A stretch of DNA of 64,000 bases from Membranipora membranacea. Lineage: Eukaryota > Bryozoa > Gymnolaemata > Cheilostomatida > Membraniporidae. Position 1 is the first letter of the stretch, and the number at the start of each line of letters is the position of its first letter. The stretch lies in assembly GCA_914767715.1 (NCBI GenBank), contig OU612065.1, positions 6,384,001 through 6,448,000 on the forward strand. Direction: 5' to 3'. A program made the translations under genes and the position numbers. The notes under the pieces are model-generated. The model saw only the letters and a program-made list of their open reading frames with translations. It did not search any database and was not told the DNA's origin. Below are positions 26,407 to 38,509 of this stretch, one piece after another.

Positions 26407-26506
26407 CAGTTGTTTAAACTCTGATGATGGATGGACGTTGTGGATAGATATATAAATTGTACCTCCTTAAACCTAAGGCAGTTCACTCGTTGCTGAGAGA
26501 AATCAT
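26407..26506 (+). other. Probable ABCD 5' UTR exon ending inside the start codon
   Basis: A TTGTTTCAG acceptor may open this exon. It contains a small upstream frame, ATG ATG GAT GGA and so on to TAG, of eight codons including the stop. It ends ATC AT|GTAAGT. The next exon begins G|GAC TCA after an AG, so splicing creates ATG GAC with A at -3 and G at +4. The left boundary is uncertain. Confidence 0.5.
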
Positions 26507-29500
26507 GTAAGTTTTAGTGTCATTATGAAATACGCAAGACAAATACATTTTATAGCGTGCATTCAAGGCAACATCATGGCTGAGCTGTGGAGAGGATGAG
26601 TACAAAAATAATATTATCTATCATATTACCAGTGCCGTTAATATTTTGGCAAAACCCCTCACTATAGACGTACGAGATATTTATTTCAAAATTGGCTGAA
26701 ACGATTCCAAATGAGAATTATTAGTGTGAGAAGTAAGGAAGGAGAGCAATGTTTTGTTTTATCAAATTTGATATATCAAATAAGACATATTGCCAACTTC
26801 AATTAGCTTCTTCTGTGTCAGAGATGAGAATTTACCAAAATCACAAACTGTCTCAAATTATGGCTTAATCTCAAAACTGAAGCCATTTTCATCGCTGCCT
26901 CTTTTATTTGTCGGTTAAACTCCGTTTTTCCTATCAAAACAATATATATTCAAATATATTCTTTGATAAGCCAGGATTATTATTTTGTTTTTTGGTGTTG
27001 CAGGGACTCAAGAATTGTGAATGCTATCAGGAGACAGCCAGTAAGGCATGCTGCCTATGGCGCCACTGCTCTGCTCACTATTTGGGGAGCTAGAAAAGTC
27101 CTCAAGGTTCTGACTACTGCAAGAAACACCGCTCACTCTGAACTAAGGACCAGTCAAAATCAGGGCACTGATGACGGACAGCCCCGTTCAGTAGCTGACG
27201 ATACAAATAAAAGCCCTGCTGTCAACAAAGAATTCTTTCAACAACTACTTGAGCTGATGAAAATTATAATACCTGGGTTGTGGTCGAAAGAAAATGCAAT
27301 CCTCACAGCACACACAGCAACACTAGTTGTGAGGACGTTCTTGTCAATATATGTTGCAAAACTGGATGGAAGGATTGTAAAAACAATCGTGCAAAAGGAT
27401 GCAAGGAAGTTTTTGCTGATGTTGTCATTCTGGGTTGGCCTTGCAGTGCCAGCTACTTTTGTGAACAGCCTCATTAGATACCTTGAAAGCAAGCTGGGCC
27501 TGGCATTACGCACAAGGCTGATTGACCATGCTTATAAGCTGTACTTCAAGAACAAGACATATTATAGGGTCAGTAATTTAGACAGCCGTCTTGCCAATGT
27601 GGACCAGTGTTTGACAGATGACATCACCACATTTACCCAGTCAGTTTCGCATCTTTACTCGCATCTTACCAAACCGTTCCTGGATGTCGCTCTTATGAGT
27701 TACACACTTGTAGAATTAGCATCAAGTCGAGGAGCCAGCTCTAAACTGCCTACAATCCTCGCTTCTCTAGTCATAGTTATCACCTTCAGGGTAAGTCTTA
27801 GCTGTATCTATAGGCGGTGTCTTATGGCCCAACTAAAAATGAAAAAAATTTGGTAAACGCAGGATCTCTAAGTGTGTCTGTTCTTAGAGTTCTCATAGAA
27901 GCAGTTACATTGTACATTTGTATATGCGTTGTTACAATCATGCTTTCACACAGTTTTTTTTTTATATTAGCTACTGAGAGCATTATCACCTAAGTTTGGA
28001 AAGCTAGTAGCTGAAGAGGCAAAACGAAAAGGATACTTAAGATATGTTCACTCCAGAGTCATAGCTAATGCAGAAGAGATAGCTTTCTATGGCGGACAAA
28101 AGGTTAGTCTTACTAGTTACAACCCTTTAATCTATCATGAAATCTCTATGAGATGATTATAGGGGTATTTAATATATTATAACAATGATGTATGTGGAAT
28201 TATGTGATAGTGTTTCTTGTCTACAAAGATTTCATTAAGCGCATTGATTCTCTATTTTGATAACAGGAATTACGGCTCAGTTTGTTTCAATTTTTTGCAG
28301 TCTGAAGAGAATTTGCTACGGTCCAGTTTCCGCTCACTAGCCAAGCAAATGGAGCTGATCTTCAAAAAGAGACTTTGGTACATTATGTTGGAACAATTTC
28401 TAATGAAATACGTATGGAGTGCCGCTGGGCTGGTCATGGTGGCTTTCCCGATCCTCACCACCCAGAACGCCGTCAAACGAGATGGTATAATAATATAAGT
28501 CACTATTATTGCACGAGAAGTTGATTGTCATATGATGTCAGAATGATAAGCATATATAATACTCTGTTTTATGAATTATTTAGACAGGGCAGTCATAACA
28601 TATTTTATTGAAAATTACATGTCCTCACATAGTCTGTCAGCATTAGAACATAAATTTACCCTCATAACTGCAATGACTGTTCTAATCTGTTGCTTTCCCA
28701 GGATCACTGATGGATGAGGATGCAGATGGGGGTGTATCAGAGAGGACACAATCCTTCACTACGGCCAGAAACCTGCTGGTCAATGCAGCAGATGCCATCG
28801 AACGAATCATATCCAGCTATAAGGAGGTATGAGAAAAGAAACAAAGTCACATTATTTGTTTGTTTATTTCATGGCATGCCTGTAAGCTTTATATAAATTT
28901 ACTAATGAACGCTATATGCATCATGCCAAACACCCAAGGAAGCATCACTGCTATGTGTCGTATACTTATATCAGTCAATATTTCACTGTATATGACACCA
29001 GTTTATTAACCTCAATTGTTAGAATTCCATCTGACCTTTGATTTACCGGTATGTTGCATCTGGTACCTGGGCAATTTTTATCAGTGATAAGTGTAATCTT
29101 ATGCGCTGTTATACAGATTACCGAGTTGGCAGGTTACACCGCAAGAGTTTCTCAGATGTTCAGAGTTTTCAAAGAAGTATCAGAAGCTCACTATGTGAGA
29201 AACTCAGTACACACTGTGGCACATCGAGGTGGACATCATAAGCACCACCATCAAAAGGATAGAATAGCTCGAAATCAGGAACCACGAGGTAGAGCCGAGC
29301 TCAGATTGCTGTACAGTATAAAACAATTATAACAACAAACTTGGCCTGTGATTTTTATGGAAGTTGTGGTCTCAATATCCGCATATTATATTGAATTCAT
29401 ATCAACTTACTAGAATAACTACCCAGGTCCTACCCATGTCAGAACTAATCATGAAATTATCTTTGCAGGAATGATTACGAGCGGAGAAGACAGTATTATT

Positions 29501-31351
29501 CTGAAAGATGTGCCAGTCATCACTCCAACAGGAGATATCATTGTGTCCAAACTGTCTCTTGAGGTTAGTGTCTGTAACATCACAGCTGCCAGCTATTTTT
29601 CTGTAAATTAACAAGTATCATGATGGAATGGTCGTCAATTAGAAAGAGAATTGTGTACGATAGAAATCAGCTATGAATATGAGAATAGCATAATGGTGTC
29701 TGTATGATACACTAAAAAATTGGATAACACATAAGAAAGCGTGTAGACCTTTTAATGAGAGGATATTAAATCAAATTGTCAGTAAATTTTGTGAATCTAT
29801 AAGCTGGAAAGTAAAACCATCATTGTAAATATTTGCAGATAAACCCTGGAACTCATCTGCTGATATCTGGGCCTAACGGATGTGGTAAGAGCTCCACATT
29901 CAGGATACTCAGTGGGTTGTGGCCTATCTACTCTGGTACTCTCCATAAGCCTGATGATTCAAACCTGTTCTACATTCCACAAAAGTGAGTATCATACAAA
30001 AATAATCATAGATTAGGATGGCTGTAGAAGATGTCTTATGACGACTATATGACCATCTAAATATTTATTTATCATTTTCTAATAATTTATCGCTCATTAC
30101 TGATTGAGCACATGACAATAATTTAAGTGACTTGAACCAAGGAGTTACTCCTTGCTTGAACCTTGAATTTTTTGTTTAACACTTCTATTAGCAGTCTTTT
30201 TCATTCCAGTAGCCGAATGTTTTCCGAATAGTGACGAAAAAAAGAGGAAAAGGAAAAAAAATTGTTGGAACTAGAATCACTTGCTAAATTTGCCCATCCA
30301 CTAGAATCGGTATATCATGCAGCATTACCAGTTTAGTGTGGATAGCAGCGTTTTTTTCCAATTTTTTTCATTTCATGGTTAAAATGAAGCCAGAGTAACC
30401 TGTGAGGATGCTGTTCTGAGAGAACGGGTAACAGTAGACTTGCAAAATACCATATTTCGGCATTTCTATTGTAGGCCTTATTTGACAATCGGTACCCTAA
30501 GAGATCAAGTGATCTACCCAGATACACTTCCGGATATGAGAGCTAAAGGAATGGACGATAATGATTTAGAAACGATTTTAGAAACTGTACATCTCAACCA
30601 CATCGTCTCACGAGAGGGAGGTTAGTGTACACTCAGCCATTCTTCAGCTTCTATATAATGACCAACATACCATTAAAGTATATAGAGAGATGGAAAACGT
30701 TTCGAGAGAAAATCCAACACATACCATTATTTGCTACAGGTTGGGACTCGGTTGCAGACTGGCATGATGTGCTCTCAGGTGGAGAAAAGCAGAGGGTTGG
30801 GATGTCCAGATTATTTTACCACAAGCCACAGTACGCTTTACTGGATGAGTGCACCAGCGCTGTGTCTATTGATGTAGAAGGGAAGATTTATCAGACAGCC
30901 AAGGACTCAGGAATCACCCTACTGACAATCACCCACAGACCTTCACTCTGGTAGGATTATATCATAGAGAACTGATTTTTGAGTTGATAGCGAGAAAATA
31001 TTGCATATTGGCGTATTGACATATTGTCATGTTGGAAACTCATTGTTCTAAGATAATGTAACAATCTTAAATAAATTAAATATCTAATGTAGGAAATTTC
31101 ACTCACACCTGCTGCAGTTTGATGGAGAAGGAGGCTGGACTCTTGAGGAGCTGGATTCAGCGAAACGTCTGGATATGAATGAGGAGAAGCAGCAGCTTGA
31201 GACACAGTTAGCTGGTGTTCCTCAGATGCATCATCGTCTGAAGGAGCTGTGTAGTATACTAGGAGAAGACTCTGCACTACTCCATGTAGAGAGCGTACCT
31301 AACCTCTCCGAGTTAGAGCTCTCAACAGAGAGTGCCGAGGACAGTGAGTAA
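26505..31351 (+). CDS. ABCD1/2-like: Peroxisomal ABC half-transporter, ABCD1/ABCD2 (ALDP) type
   Basis: ALDP-type half-transporters dimerise in the peroxisomal membrane and import very-long-chain acyl-CoA for beta-oxidation. Eleven exons join in phase: 26505-26506, 27004-27790, 27971-28102, 28301-28484, 28702-28826, 29117-29288, 29469-29563, 29839-29984, 30475-30620, 30740-30950, 31093-31351, giving 752 residues (human ABCD1 745). The N-terminal membrane domain has [25 protein letters not shown] and [14 protein letters not shown]. The EAA-like loop is [10 protein letters not shown] at 296-305. In the ATPase domain: Walker [10 protein letters not shown] 510-518, signature LSGGEKQR 608-615, Walker [10 protein letters not shown] with D632, and H-loop THR with H662. 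All catalytic residues are intact. The linker at the end of exon 6 is unusually His-rich ([10 protein letters not shown]). A final GACA|GTGAGT at the stop could serve as a donor in an alternative isoform. ABCD3 fits less well. Confidence 0.95.
30132..30160. repeat. CAAGGAG-family palindrome in an ABCD intron
   Basis: CAAGGAG-TTA-CTCCTTG with TTGAA on both flanks as a direct repeat. Confidence 0.8.
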
Positions 31352-31613
31352 ATAATACAGTATTAAATAGAATAGGGATCCAAATTATTTAATGGCAACT
31401 AAACAATGCACAATCTCTGTTCACAGGGTTATCAGTTTGTTGTGTTTGCTGCCTGTTTGTAGAGGCAGCTTGGTACATATAACATGCACCATTTTTTTGT
31501 TGCACGTATATTTTGTATTGCATAATACACACTGTTGATTATAATAAGATTGTGTAAGTGATGTTATGCCTTTGATGGCAAAACCCCAGTTTATCTATAT
31601 GTAAAATTATGAT

Positions 31614-31619
31614 AATAAA
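31614..31619 (+). promoter_or_regulatory. Candidate ABCD polyadenylation signal
   Basis: AATAAA lies 263 bases after the ABCD stop codon, in AT-rich sequence. It is the first good hexamer well separated from the stop; an earlier AATAAA-like cluster sits inside the last intron. Confidence 0.4.
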
Positions 31620-32349
31620 TCAACCATAATTTTCTAAAAGCAGTAGTCATCCAAAGAAATTAATTTCATGGTTTTTGCTTCAATATTTATTTAAGATTTA
31701 GGCTTTAATTTAGATGTCAAAGAAATCTATATAACTTCTGCTATTCATTCATTCATGTATTTTTCGAAGCCTGATGATTTTAACAATGATCTAATGAACC
31801 AAATCTACATGCTACTTTTTTTCATTGTAACAAACTCATCACCCAAACAATTACAAATGGGACAGGAGTTGTGACGGCCTCACTTAGGTAATAGTAACCT
31901 TTGCAGTACAATGTGTGTCCATGTAGATTGAAACGTCTCAACTAATAGATTGACACTGTTGTAATCTCATCAATGATCTGTCATGAATTCTCCCTGTATG
32001 GCATATCATTGGAATTATATGCGTATATGCGCTTACATGTACTTCCATCAGGTTGTATGTCCCGAACTCCCGGCTTCCAAGTCCAACTCCCTGCTGCTTG
32101 TATGAAAATACCTGATTGTTGGATTTGCTACTTGTCTCCTCTTTGTACATGAAAAGACAACTCATACAATTTTTTATGCCCTCCCCTCACCATAGCCTTT
32201 TAACAGCGGACGTCATTAGAACATATTTGGTGGTGGGGTGGGATATTTAGAATGGTGTGCATCAAGGCGCCGCACCTAAATATTTTGCTTTTGAAATATT
32301 AGACTCCTCCATAAGAGGACACAAACTTCTAGGAATTATTGTATAGGAA

Positions 32350-33060
32350 CACATGATTCCTTCACTCAACTTGCTTTGAATGAACTTTGTGATTTGTATA
32401 TAGAGGATGTATATAAAAAGGTACAACGGAATGTCTACCTACTTCAAAATTTGACATACTTCTTGGACATAGCAAGTGCCCGCACATTTTACTTTCAGTT
32501 TATCTATTGTCACCTTATATATGGGATCCATATCATTGGCAACTTGTCCTGCAATAATGCCCTCAATAGATTATTTTTGTTGCAAAAACGGGTTTTACGC
32601 ATTATCGCAAATGTGCATTACATCCCATAATATCTCATTCCAACCGAATCCATTAAACAATCTTTACAACTCCTACCTCTTCCTAAGCTTGTTTGTTATT
32701 TCAAATCACTTTTTGCGCATAAGATAAACAATTTTTTGACACCTCCATTTATATATAGAGGATTTAAAAACACTACCAAGTTCAATTTTCGTGATAAACA
32801 TTTACTTTTATATCATACGGACAATCTAAGATACAAAGTTTCTGCTACATACAATTCTTTACCGTTACATTTGAGATCTAAAGAGAAGTTCAGTCCATTC
32901 AAAACTTTACTATTCAACCATATATTATCGACTTGACCAACATCATTGATGATGTTATTTCCTTTCCGTTTCCTTTTTTTGTTTTAAAAATTTTTTTCTG
33001 GCACTGAGTGCAAAACATTTTGAAAGAGATGACTTTGGTTGCCAATAAAAAATATATATA
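32350..33060 (+). mobile_element. 5'-truncated non-LTR retrotransposon (LINE), reverse transcriptase end
   Basis: The frame from about 32353 to 32936 encodes the last part of a LINE second ORF. After the palm domain it reads FYFQFIYCHLIYG, then LNRLFLLQKRVLRIIANVHY, and later LRYKVSATYNSLP, a pattern typical of Jockey/CR1/L2-like elements. A single in-frame TAA at 32628-32630 breaks it. The end is an AT-dinucleotide-rich tail near 33045. The rest of the reverse transcriptase, endonuclease and ORF1 are missing, so it is a dead-on-arrival copy. Confidence 0.75.
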
Positions 33061-33726
33061 TTTGAAACAACATTGAGATGAATTAGGGCTGACAATATAA
33101 GTCAAAGGCTTTTCACATTTTGTGAATGTTTGATAAAATATCACTTTTACCTTCTTCTACATGGTGCAAAATGAAGACTATATAAATTTAAGATACCACA
33201 CAACAGGAAGCATGGTATTCCAATTGACCATTTGAATCGCTCTATCACTTGTTTAGCAGCTGTGGACACTTCAAAAATATAGAAGATATGGAAAAAAATA
33301 ATTGTGTAAACCCGCAATTTGAAATAAAATATAAATGAAACCATTATAGAACCCTTTCTAGTTTTATTTCGTCAAACATAATCTGAGCGTAATGTAAACT
33401 AAGAAGTAAAACCAAGGAAATATGTAGAATGCAATAACCAGCGATAAAAAGTTGAAACAATAATATTTCTGCAAGCTTTGATGAGAGCTATCGTGTGAGC
33501 TACATTGAAGATTAAAAAATTACCCGTTTTTTGAATTTAGCTTTAGAAGGGCTGCTTAATGCTATAAAATTGGAAGAGTTTAAATGACTGGCTGAATGGT
33601 TTGTGCCAAGAGAAGAATAGAACTTATAACCTGTGTGTACTTTCAAGAAATAAATAAAAAAATACTCAATTTAATCTTTGCCTTATCAGGAGACGTCATT
33701 GACAGAAAACACCATAGCAATTAGCC

Positions 33727-33974
33727 AGGGGGGTCTTTCAATTAGAAAGAGTGATCCTTTACTAAAGCAAGTTATTACTATCACATCGCTCAAAATTATC
33801 ACTCACTTGGTGTTTCAATTAGAGAAAATCGCTCCCAAATCGCTCACTCAGAATGTATATAGTTCCATCAAGTGACTGAGCGATCTGAAAGCGAGACCCC
33901 TAGCCGGTATCGCTCACTCACTGAGTAAGCCATAAGATTGCGATTTTGACTGTTTCTAATTGAAAGACCCCCCT
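33727..33974. mobile_element. Inverted-repeat MITE, about 248 bp
   Basis: The ends are a near-perfect inverted repeat starting AGGGGGGTCTTTCAATTAGA on the left and closing with its complement on the right. The interior repeats ATCGCTCACTCA-like segments. There is no coding capacity and no obvious target duplication. Confidence 0.75.
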
Positions 33975-34790
33975 GTCTTCGCAAGCTTTGTCCGCTTGTC
34001 AAGACAGGCTACATTGCAATATTAGACATCAATGCCTCTCAATAATTGGTGACATCAATTTAAAAAGCCTTGGCAAGCTTGTTGTGGCTAAATAATTAAG
34101 TTCATTTAAGCATTGGTCAGACAAGACACCATCAGGGGTGCGATCAGGGAGGGTGGTCGTGCAATATGGTTGGACCAGGGAGGTTGGACTTGCAGACTAG
34201 CTAAATAATGGAAGTAGTCTTCTCTCCATTCTCTATGGGAAAGAATCCCAATGAGAAAAAAAAGAATAGCCAATCAGCTACAATGTATCATTTACCTCAA
34301 TAAATCAGCTAAGCTGAACATCGGTTGTGGTGGGACTCCTCTATTAAATCCCTCTATGTGTTCAAGAAATGTAGGCAATATCTAAAAGTGTGCAAAGGTT
34401 TAGTGAGCAAGGAGAAAGATAAGATTGTGTAACACAACAAGACAACAAAGTGAGTGGACTGAGGCCAAGTAGAGAATTTGTAAAGAGCCTTTGTGTATTT
34501 TGTTGAAGTCAAACCAGGTGAGGCCAGAATGTTGTGCTTTTGTTATCTGTAGTAATACTTACTATCTGACATCATATCCCTGTTCTGAATCTTTTCTCCA
34601 ACTTTTTGTGCTCCAACTTTCTCTTCTTCTGTCTTCACTCACAGGGAATTGTGCTATTCTATTGGGTTCAGTGTATGTAGGCCAACTAAAAATTGTTATA
34701 ATTATATCAAAGAGGAACAGCACTCCTTGATTATATCATATTATATTATTATACTATTTGGGATTGGAGTGGTAAACTGTTTCTTTAGCC

Positions 34791-34925
34791 AGGTCTACTC
34801 CAAAACCTGGGATTTTGGCAATGTTTGACTGCCCCCCTTGAGTTTTTGTTTCTTCGTTGTTTGACAACAAAAAATCAAGGGGGGTAGTCAAACATTGCCA
34901 AAATCCCAGGTTTTGGAGTAGACCT
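34791..34925. mobile_element. 135-bp near-perfect hairpin element
   Basis: Arms of about 60 bp, beginning AGGTCTACTCCAAAACCTGG, are almost exact reverse complements, with only about a dozen bases of loop near 34855. A shorter relative with the same ends occurs at 50462-50527, which argues for a MITE family. A transcript of either strand would fold into a long stem like a small-RNA precursor. Confidence 0.85.
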
Positions 34926-35250
34926 GTGAGCCAGAGCCTAGGCAAGTACATACTCACACTGGACAAAACCAGTTATACATGCAATTGCAGTGGTAGGTGT
35001 AGGTTTGAAATAATTGCTCCTCCATGATGGTTGTACGCACCTTGTTGGCCCTCTGCTGACCTTGACTTCTCTTCCATACATGTGTTGCTTTTCAGGTGTG
35101 CGATCGTAGATCTAGAAGGCTTGTAAATGTATCTTTGCATCTACTTTGATGGTTTCACTGTCTCAAGGTACTCGCTGAAGAGACTAAAGGTTCCCTTGCC
35201 TTGTGCACTAGAAAATAATGATTTTAAATTTTCTTTCAGAACAAATAATT

Positions 35251-37529
35251 ATGCAAGCTGTAAGAGGATTGGTCACCGATACATTGGGAGATTATGTAAA
35301 GACCTTGCCACTACCAGATTCCTTATTAGGATGGTTCACCTTATCCCGTAAGTTTTCCATACAGTCATCAGCTAGCCCATAAACGATGGTTATTAATGAC
35401 ATAATGGCTGCCATTGCTTAGCTTTTGTTCTTGTTGATAAAGTAATATAAATTCAAAATGGGAGAGTCGCTAGGCCTTAATGAATTGCCATAGATAGCTA
35501 CATATTACTGGGCTGGCTGTTATTGTGCCAACTCCTGGTATGAGGCGGATGTCCATTTTTGGTGGCAAACGCCTCCCCCTTCAGCCAACTTCTTGTTTTC
35601 TGAAAACACTATTGACTGATTTATTTGTATAGCTGGTGACTGGCTGAAGTTGATGCCTTTCCTTGGTGCTGTCGGTGGTGTGAGCTATATGATATACAAA
35701 CAAGTGAAGCCCAAGAATGTGGTTAACCCTAATATTAAGAAAGACAGTAACAAAGTGGTGGACATATGTGATATAGAAGATATAACTGCTGAGAAAACAG
35801 CCTACTGTAGATGCTGGCGATCTAAAAAGGTACCGATTAATTGCTAATAATGGATGGAAGTTGGATACGGTGCTTGTGGCCCAGGACCAATACTAAAAAA
35901 CCTTAGCCCTCAAGACATGCAAGATTTGCTGTCAAAAAACTATGAACTTATATCATTGAACTCACTCACACTCGCAGATTATGCACTCTTGATAGTGCTT
36001 TAAAATAAGTTAGCTGTGTTTATCATTGGCCACCTAGCTGCTTGAAGTCATCTGATAATATGCGCACCTGATCATGACAAATGAATGAGAGAATGTGAGA
36101 ATACAGCATCCTAGTCTGTCCATCCTGGTAACTAACTTTTCATACAAACCATATGAAACTTTCATCGAAAGAAAACCAGTGGGCAGTGGGAGCTTATCAC
36201 AAAGCTAGTAGAGGCATTGTTGCAAATTTTATCTTCATTTTGACCAGCCATCTCAAATTAAAATTCCATTTGCGTAGATCGTAAGCCACTCAAGTACCAA
36301 TAATTTCATACCTTTCAAAGTTTGTCAGGGATCTGAGCCTTAAATGTTGTGATGAAATGAGTGAACCATTTTTTTTAATCGCCATTGTATTGTCTGTCAT
36401 CATAATAATTTGAAGATTTGAAGATAATGACAGACTCGGCCTACAATCAGAATTTCAAATCAGGGTAACCCAACAACCAGTAGCCTACTCAGTACTGTAA
36501 CCATTATCCAAGGCAAGGCATGACCTTAAACTCATTAACTCCACTCATTACCCGCTAAATTTCATATGGTAATTTTTCAAGCAAGTTAGTAGTGAGTTAT
36601 GAGTCGACCTCTCGTTTCATATATCCATGTCTTCATAGGCCCTCGACATACAAATATTAGTAGGGCTACAATTATACTATAAAAGCTAACGCCAGAACAA
36701 AAGCCCAGTCAGCAGAACAAAAGTCCAGTTATTGTAAGACTTTGGCTGCTTTTTATTTTCATCAATAAGGAGAAAACATGAAAGCTTGGACAAAAAACGA
36801 CCTAACTTCAAACAATAAATCATTATCCCTCTATCGCTCTCATAACAGTAAATCATCACATTCCAAATAACATAACAGGGAATTAGTGTAACCATATCAC
36901 ACATGTCCTTACTCTGCGAACATATCTTGTTTTCACGTTGGCTTAGCTAGGCCAAAATATCCATTATTCAGCTGGTTCAAAATTTATTTATTACAAATTT
37001 CTGGAAGCAAACTGATGAAGGTCAATGACAGATGATGAATATGAGCCACAATATAAATGCTGTAAATGATTAACAAGCAGTTCCATTTATAGCTTATCAA
37101 CAGTTATAGCCATTCATAGGATGCCAGCAGTCACATCTTGGGTTTGTGCATCTTATTGATTGGCTGGAACCTCCGTCCCTGGTCAAAACCCTCTTGTTCA
37201 CTCGTGGTACTTTCACGAAGGCCATCTTGTATTAGGAATTAGTTGAGCATCACACCTAGACAATACAATAAGACAGACAATAAGTAATTCCTAAGCGTTT
37301 CAATTTTCATGTTGAGTGAGAAGCAAAATTGTGCTCGTCTGTCCAGAGTTTTTCTGTCCTTTGACTTGTTCACGAGTCTCCTTATATGCATTCATATTGC
37401 TTTTTATCTCCTGACTTTTCTCCTTTCACTTTATAGTGGCCACTTTGTGATGGATCTCACAATAAACACAATGAATGTACAGGTGATAATGTTGGACCTC
37501 TGGTGCTGAAAAAACCCAAAGCCGAATAA
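35251..37529 (+). CDS. CISD2: CISD2-like CDGSH iron-sulfur membrane protein
   Basis: CISD2 (NAF-1) is a tail-out [2Fe-2S] protein of ER and mitochondrial outer membrane, involved in calcium, autophagy and redox control. Three exons join in phase: 35251-35347, 35633-35829 and 37437-37529, giving 128 residues (human CISD2 135, CISD1 108). The N-terminus [13 protein letters not shown] matches CISD2 better than CISD1. One membrane segment follows ([16 protein letters not shown], about 37-55). The cluster domain has [17 protein letters not shown], with ligands C91, C93, C102 and H106 all present, and ends [15 protein letters not shown]. An acceptor lies 12 bases before the ATG. The second intron is 1.6 kb. 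The stop codon lies inside an AATAAA hexamer. Confidence 0.95.
35830..37436 (+). other. CISD2 second intron
   Basis: 1.6 kb of AT-rich sequence. No exon or element is recognised on either strand; a minus-strand 72-codon frame at 36904-36686 has no recognisable motif. Confidence 0.45.
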
Positions 37530-37530
37530 A
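37525..37530 (+). promoter_or_regulatory. AATAAA overlapping the CISD2 stop codon
   Basis: The end of the coding region reads GCC GAA TAA AG, so AATAAA spans the last sense codon and the stop. If used, it would give a nearly absent 3' UTR. Another AATAAA occurs at the end of the AAT repeat near 37667, and is the more likely functional site. Confidence 0.3.
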
Positions 37531-37650
37531 GAACAGCTATCAACATGGGCTCAGCTGTGCGGAAATGGAGAAATACAATTTTTCACAGACCCACTTACAA
37601 CCAGCAAACTTTAGACACACGGTGTATATTTGATTCCTCACAATTCATGT

Positions 37651-37671
37651 AATAATAATAATAATAATAAA
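37651..37671. repeat. AAT microsatellite
   Basis: About seven AAT units, directly downstream of CISD2. Confidence 0.95.
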
Positions 37672-37997
37672 GTTTATTTGTGAAACGCTTAATAAAATTG
37701 CAGAGCAAAAATTTCTAAGCGTTATTACATTAAAACCAATAAAATAAAGGTGAAATAAAATATGTGCATGAGGATAAAATTAAAACATAATTCTGATACT
37801 GCTATATAAATCTATAAAATAAAATCTAATTACTTAAAGTACAACCTAAACGTATGTAAATGTAGTATTGTGATTTTCCGTAATGGTTGATCGAGGCCAG
37901 AGTGCTTAAAAACGTTTCAAGCTTTATACATATGAATGCTGTTTTTTTGTGTGCATACACATTTTGGTCAGTGCTAATTTTGTACTTCTATATAAAA

Positions 37998-38509
37998 TAG
38001 ACAGTTTTCTGAGCTCTTATTTATGCCTCAATTCGGGGCTGTCCTCTCTCCAGTTTGGTACTTTTAACCCACACCGCATAGGAAAAACCTGCTGAAAGAG
38101 GGTTATCTTGAAAACCGCTATTGTTAGGATAAAAATGATTTTTGATTCAGAGTCTGCACCATTGAAAACCCTGTCAGGCAGGGTCTCCAAATCATTGGAG
38201 GCTTGAATGTTGATAATTCTTAATTTTAGTGACAAAACTCATGAAATATTCTGCCAAATTGTCCGCAAAACAGGCAGAAAATGCTATAATTGACTATCCA
38301 ATTACTTAAATTATTTCCCAAACTATGTCCATATGAGTTTTCAATGCTGCAGGTTCTGAATCAAAATTAATTTTTATGCTATTATAAGCGTTTATCAAGA
38401 CTACCCTCTTTTCAGCACGTTTTTCCCATGGGGCGTGGGTTAAAAGTACCAAACTGGAGAGAGGACAACTCCGAATTGAGGTCTAAATCGGAGCTCAGAA
38501 AACAGTCTA
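37998..38509. mobile_element. Foldback MITE, copy 2
   Basis: Same family as 19492-20005, in inverted orientation relative to it: its arms start TAGACAGTTTTCTGAGCTC and end with the complement. Landmarks such as the CATTGAAAA and TTGACTATCCAA segments of the centre are present in reversed order. Length 512 bp against 514 bp. Located between CISD2 and the G gamma gene. Confidence 0.85.

Larger units (their letters stand above)
31352..35239. other. ABCD-CISD2 intergenic region rich in elements
   Basis: It contains the ABCD 3' UTR, the LINE fragment, the 248-bp MITE and the 135-bp hairpin. A possible untranslated CISD2 exon lies near 35097-35130, after a TTTTCAG acceptor. I recognise no other gene. 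Confidence 0.45.

Noticed and set aside
26908-27093. Frame at 26908-27093 overlapping the ABCD second exon
   Set aside because: It reads the exon in the wrong frame; the adjacent frame matches ALDP throughout.
33670-34000. CRISPR-like repeats from the repeated ATCGCTCACT phrases
   Set aside because: Spacing is irregular, the unit is imperfect, the context is eukaryotic, and the ends form a MITE inverted repeat.
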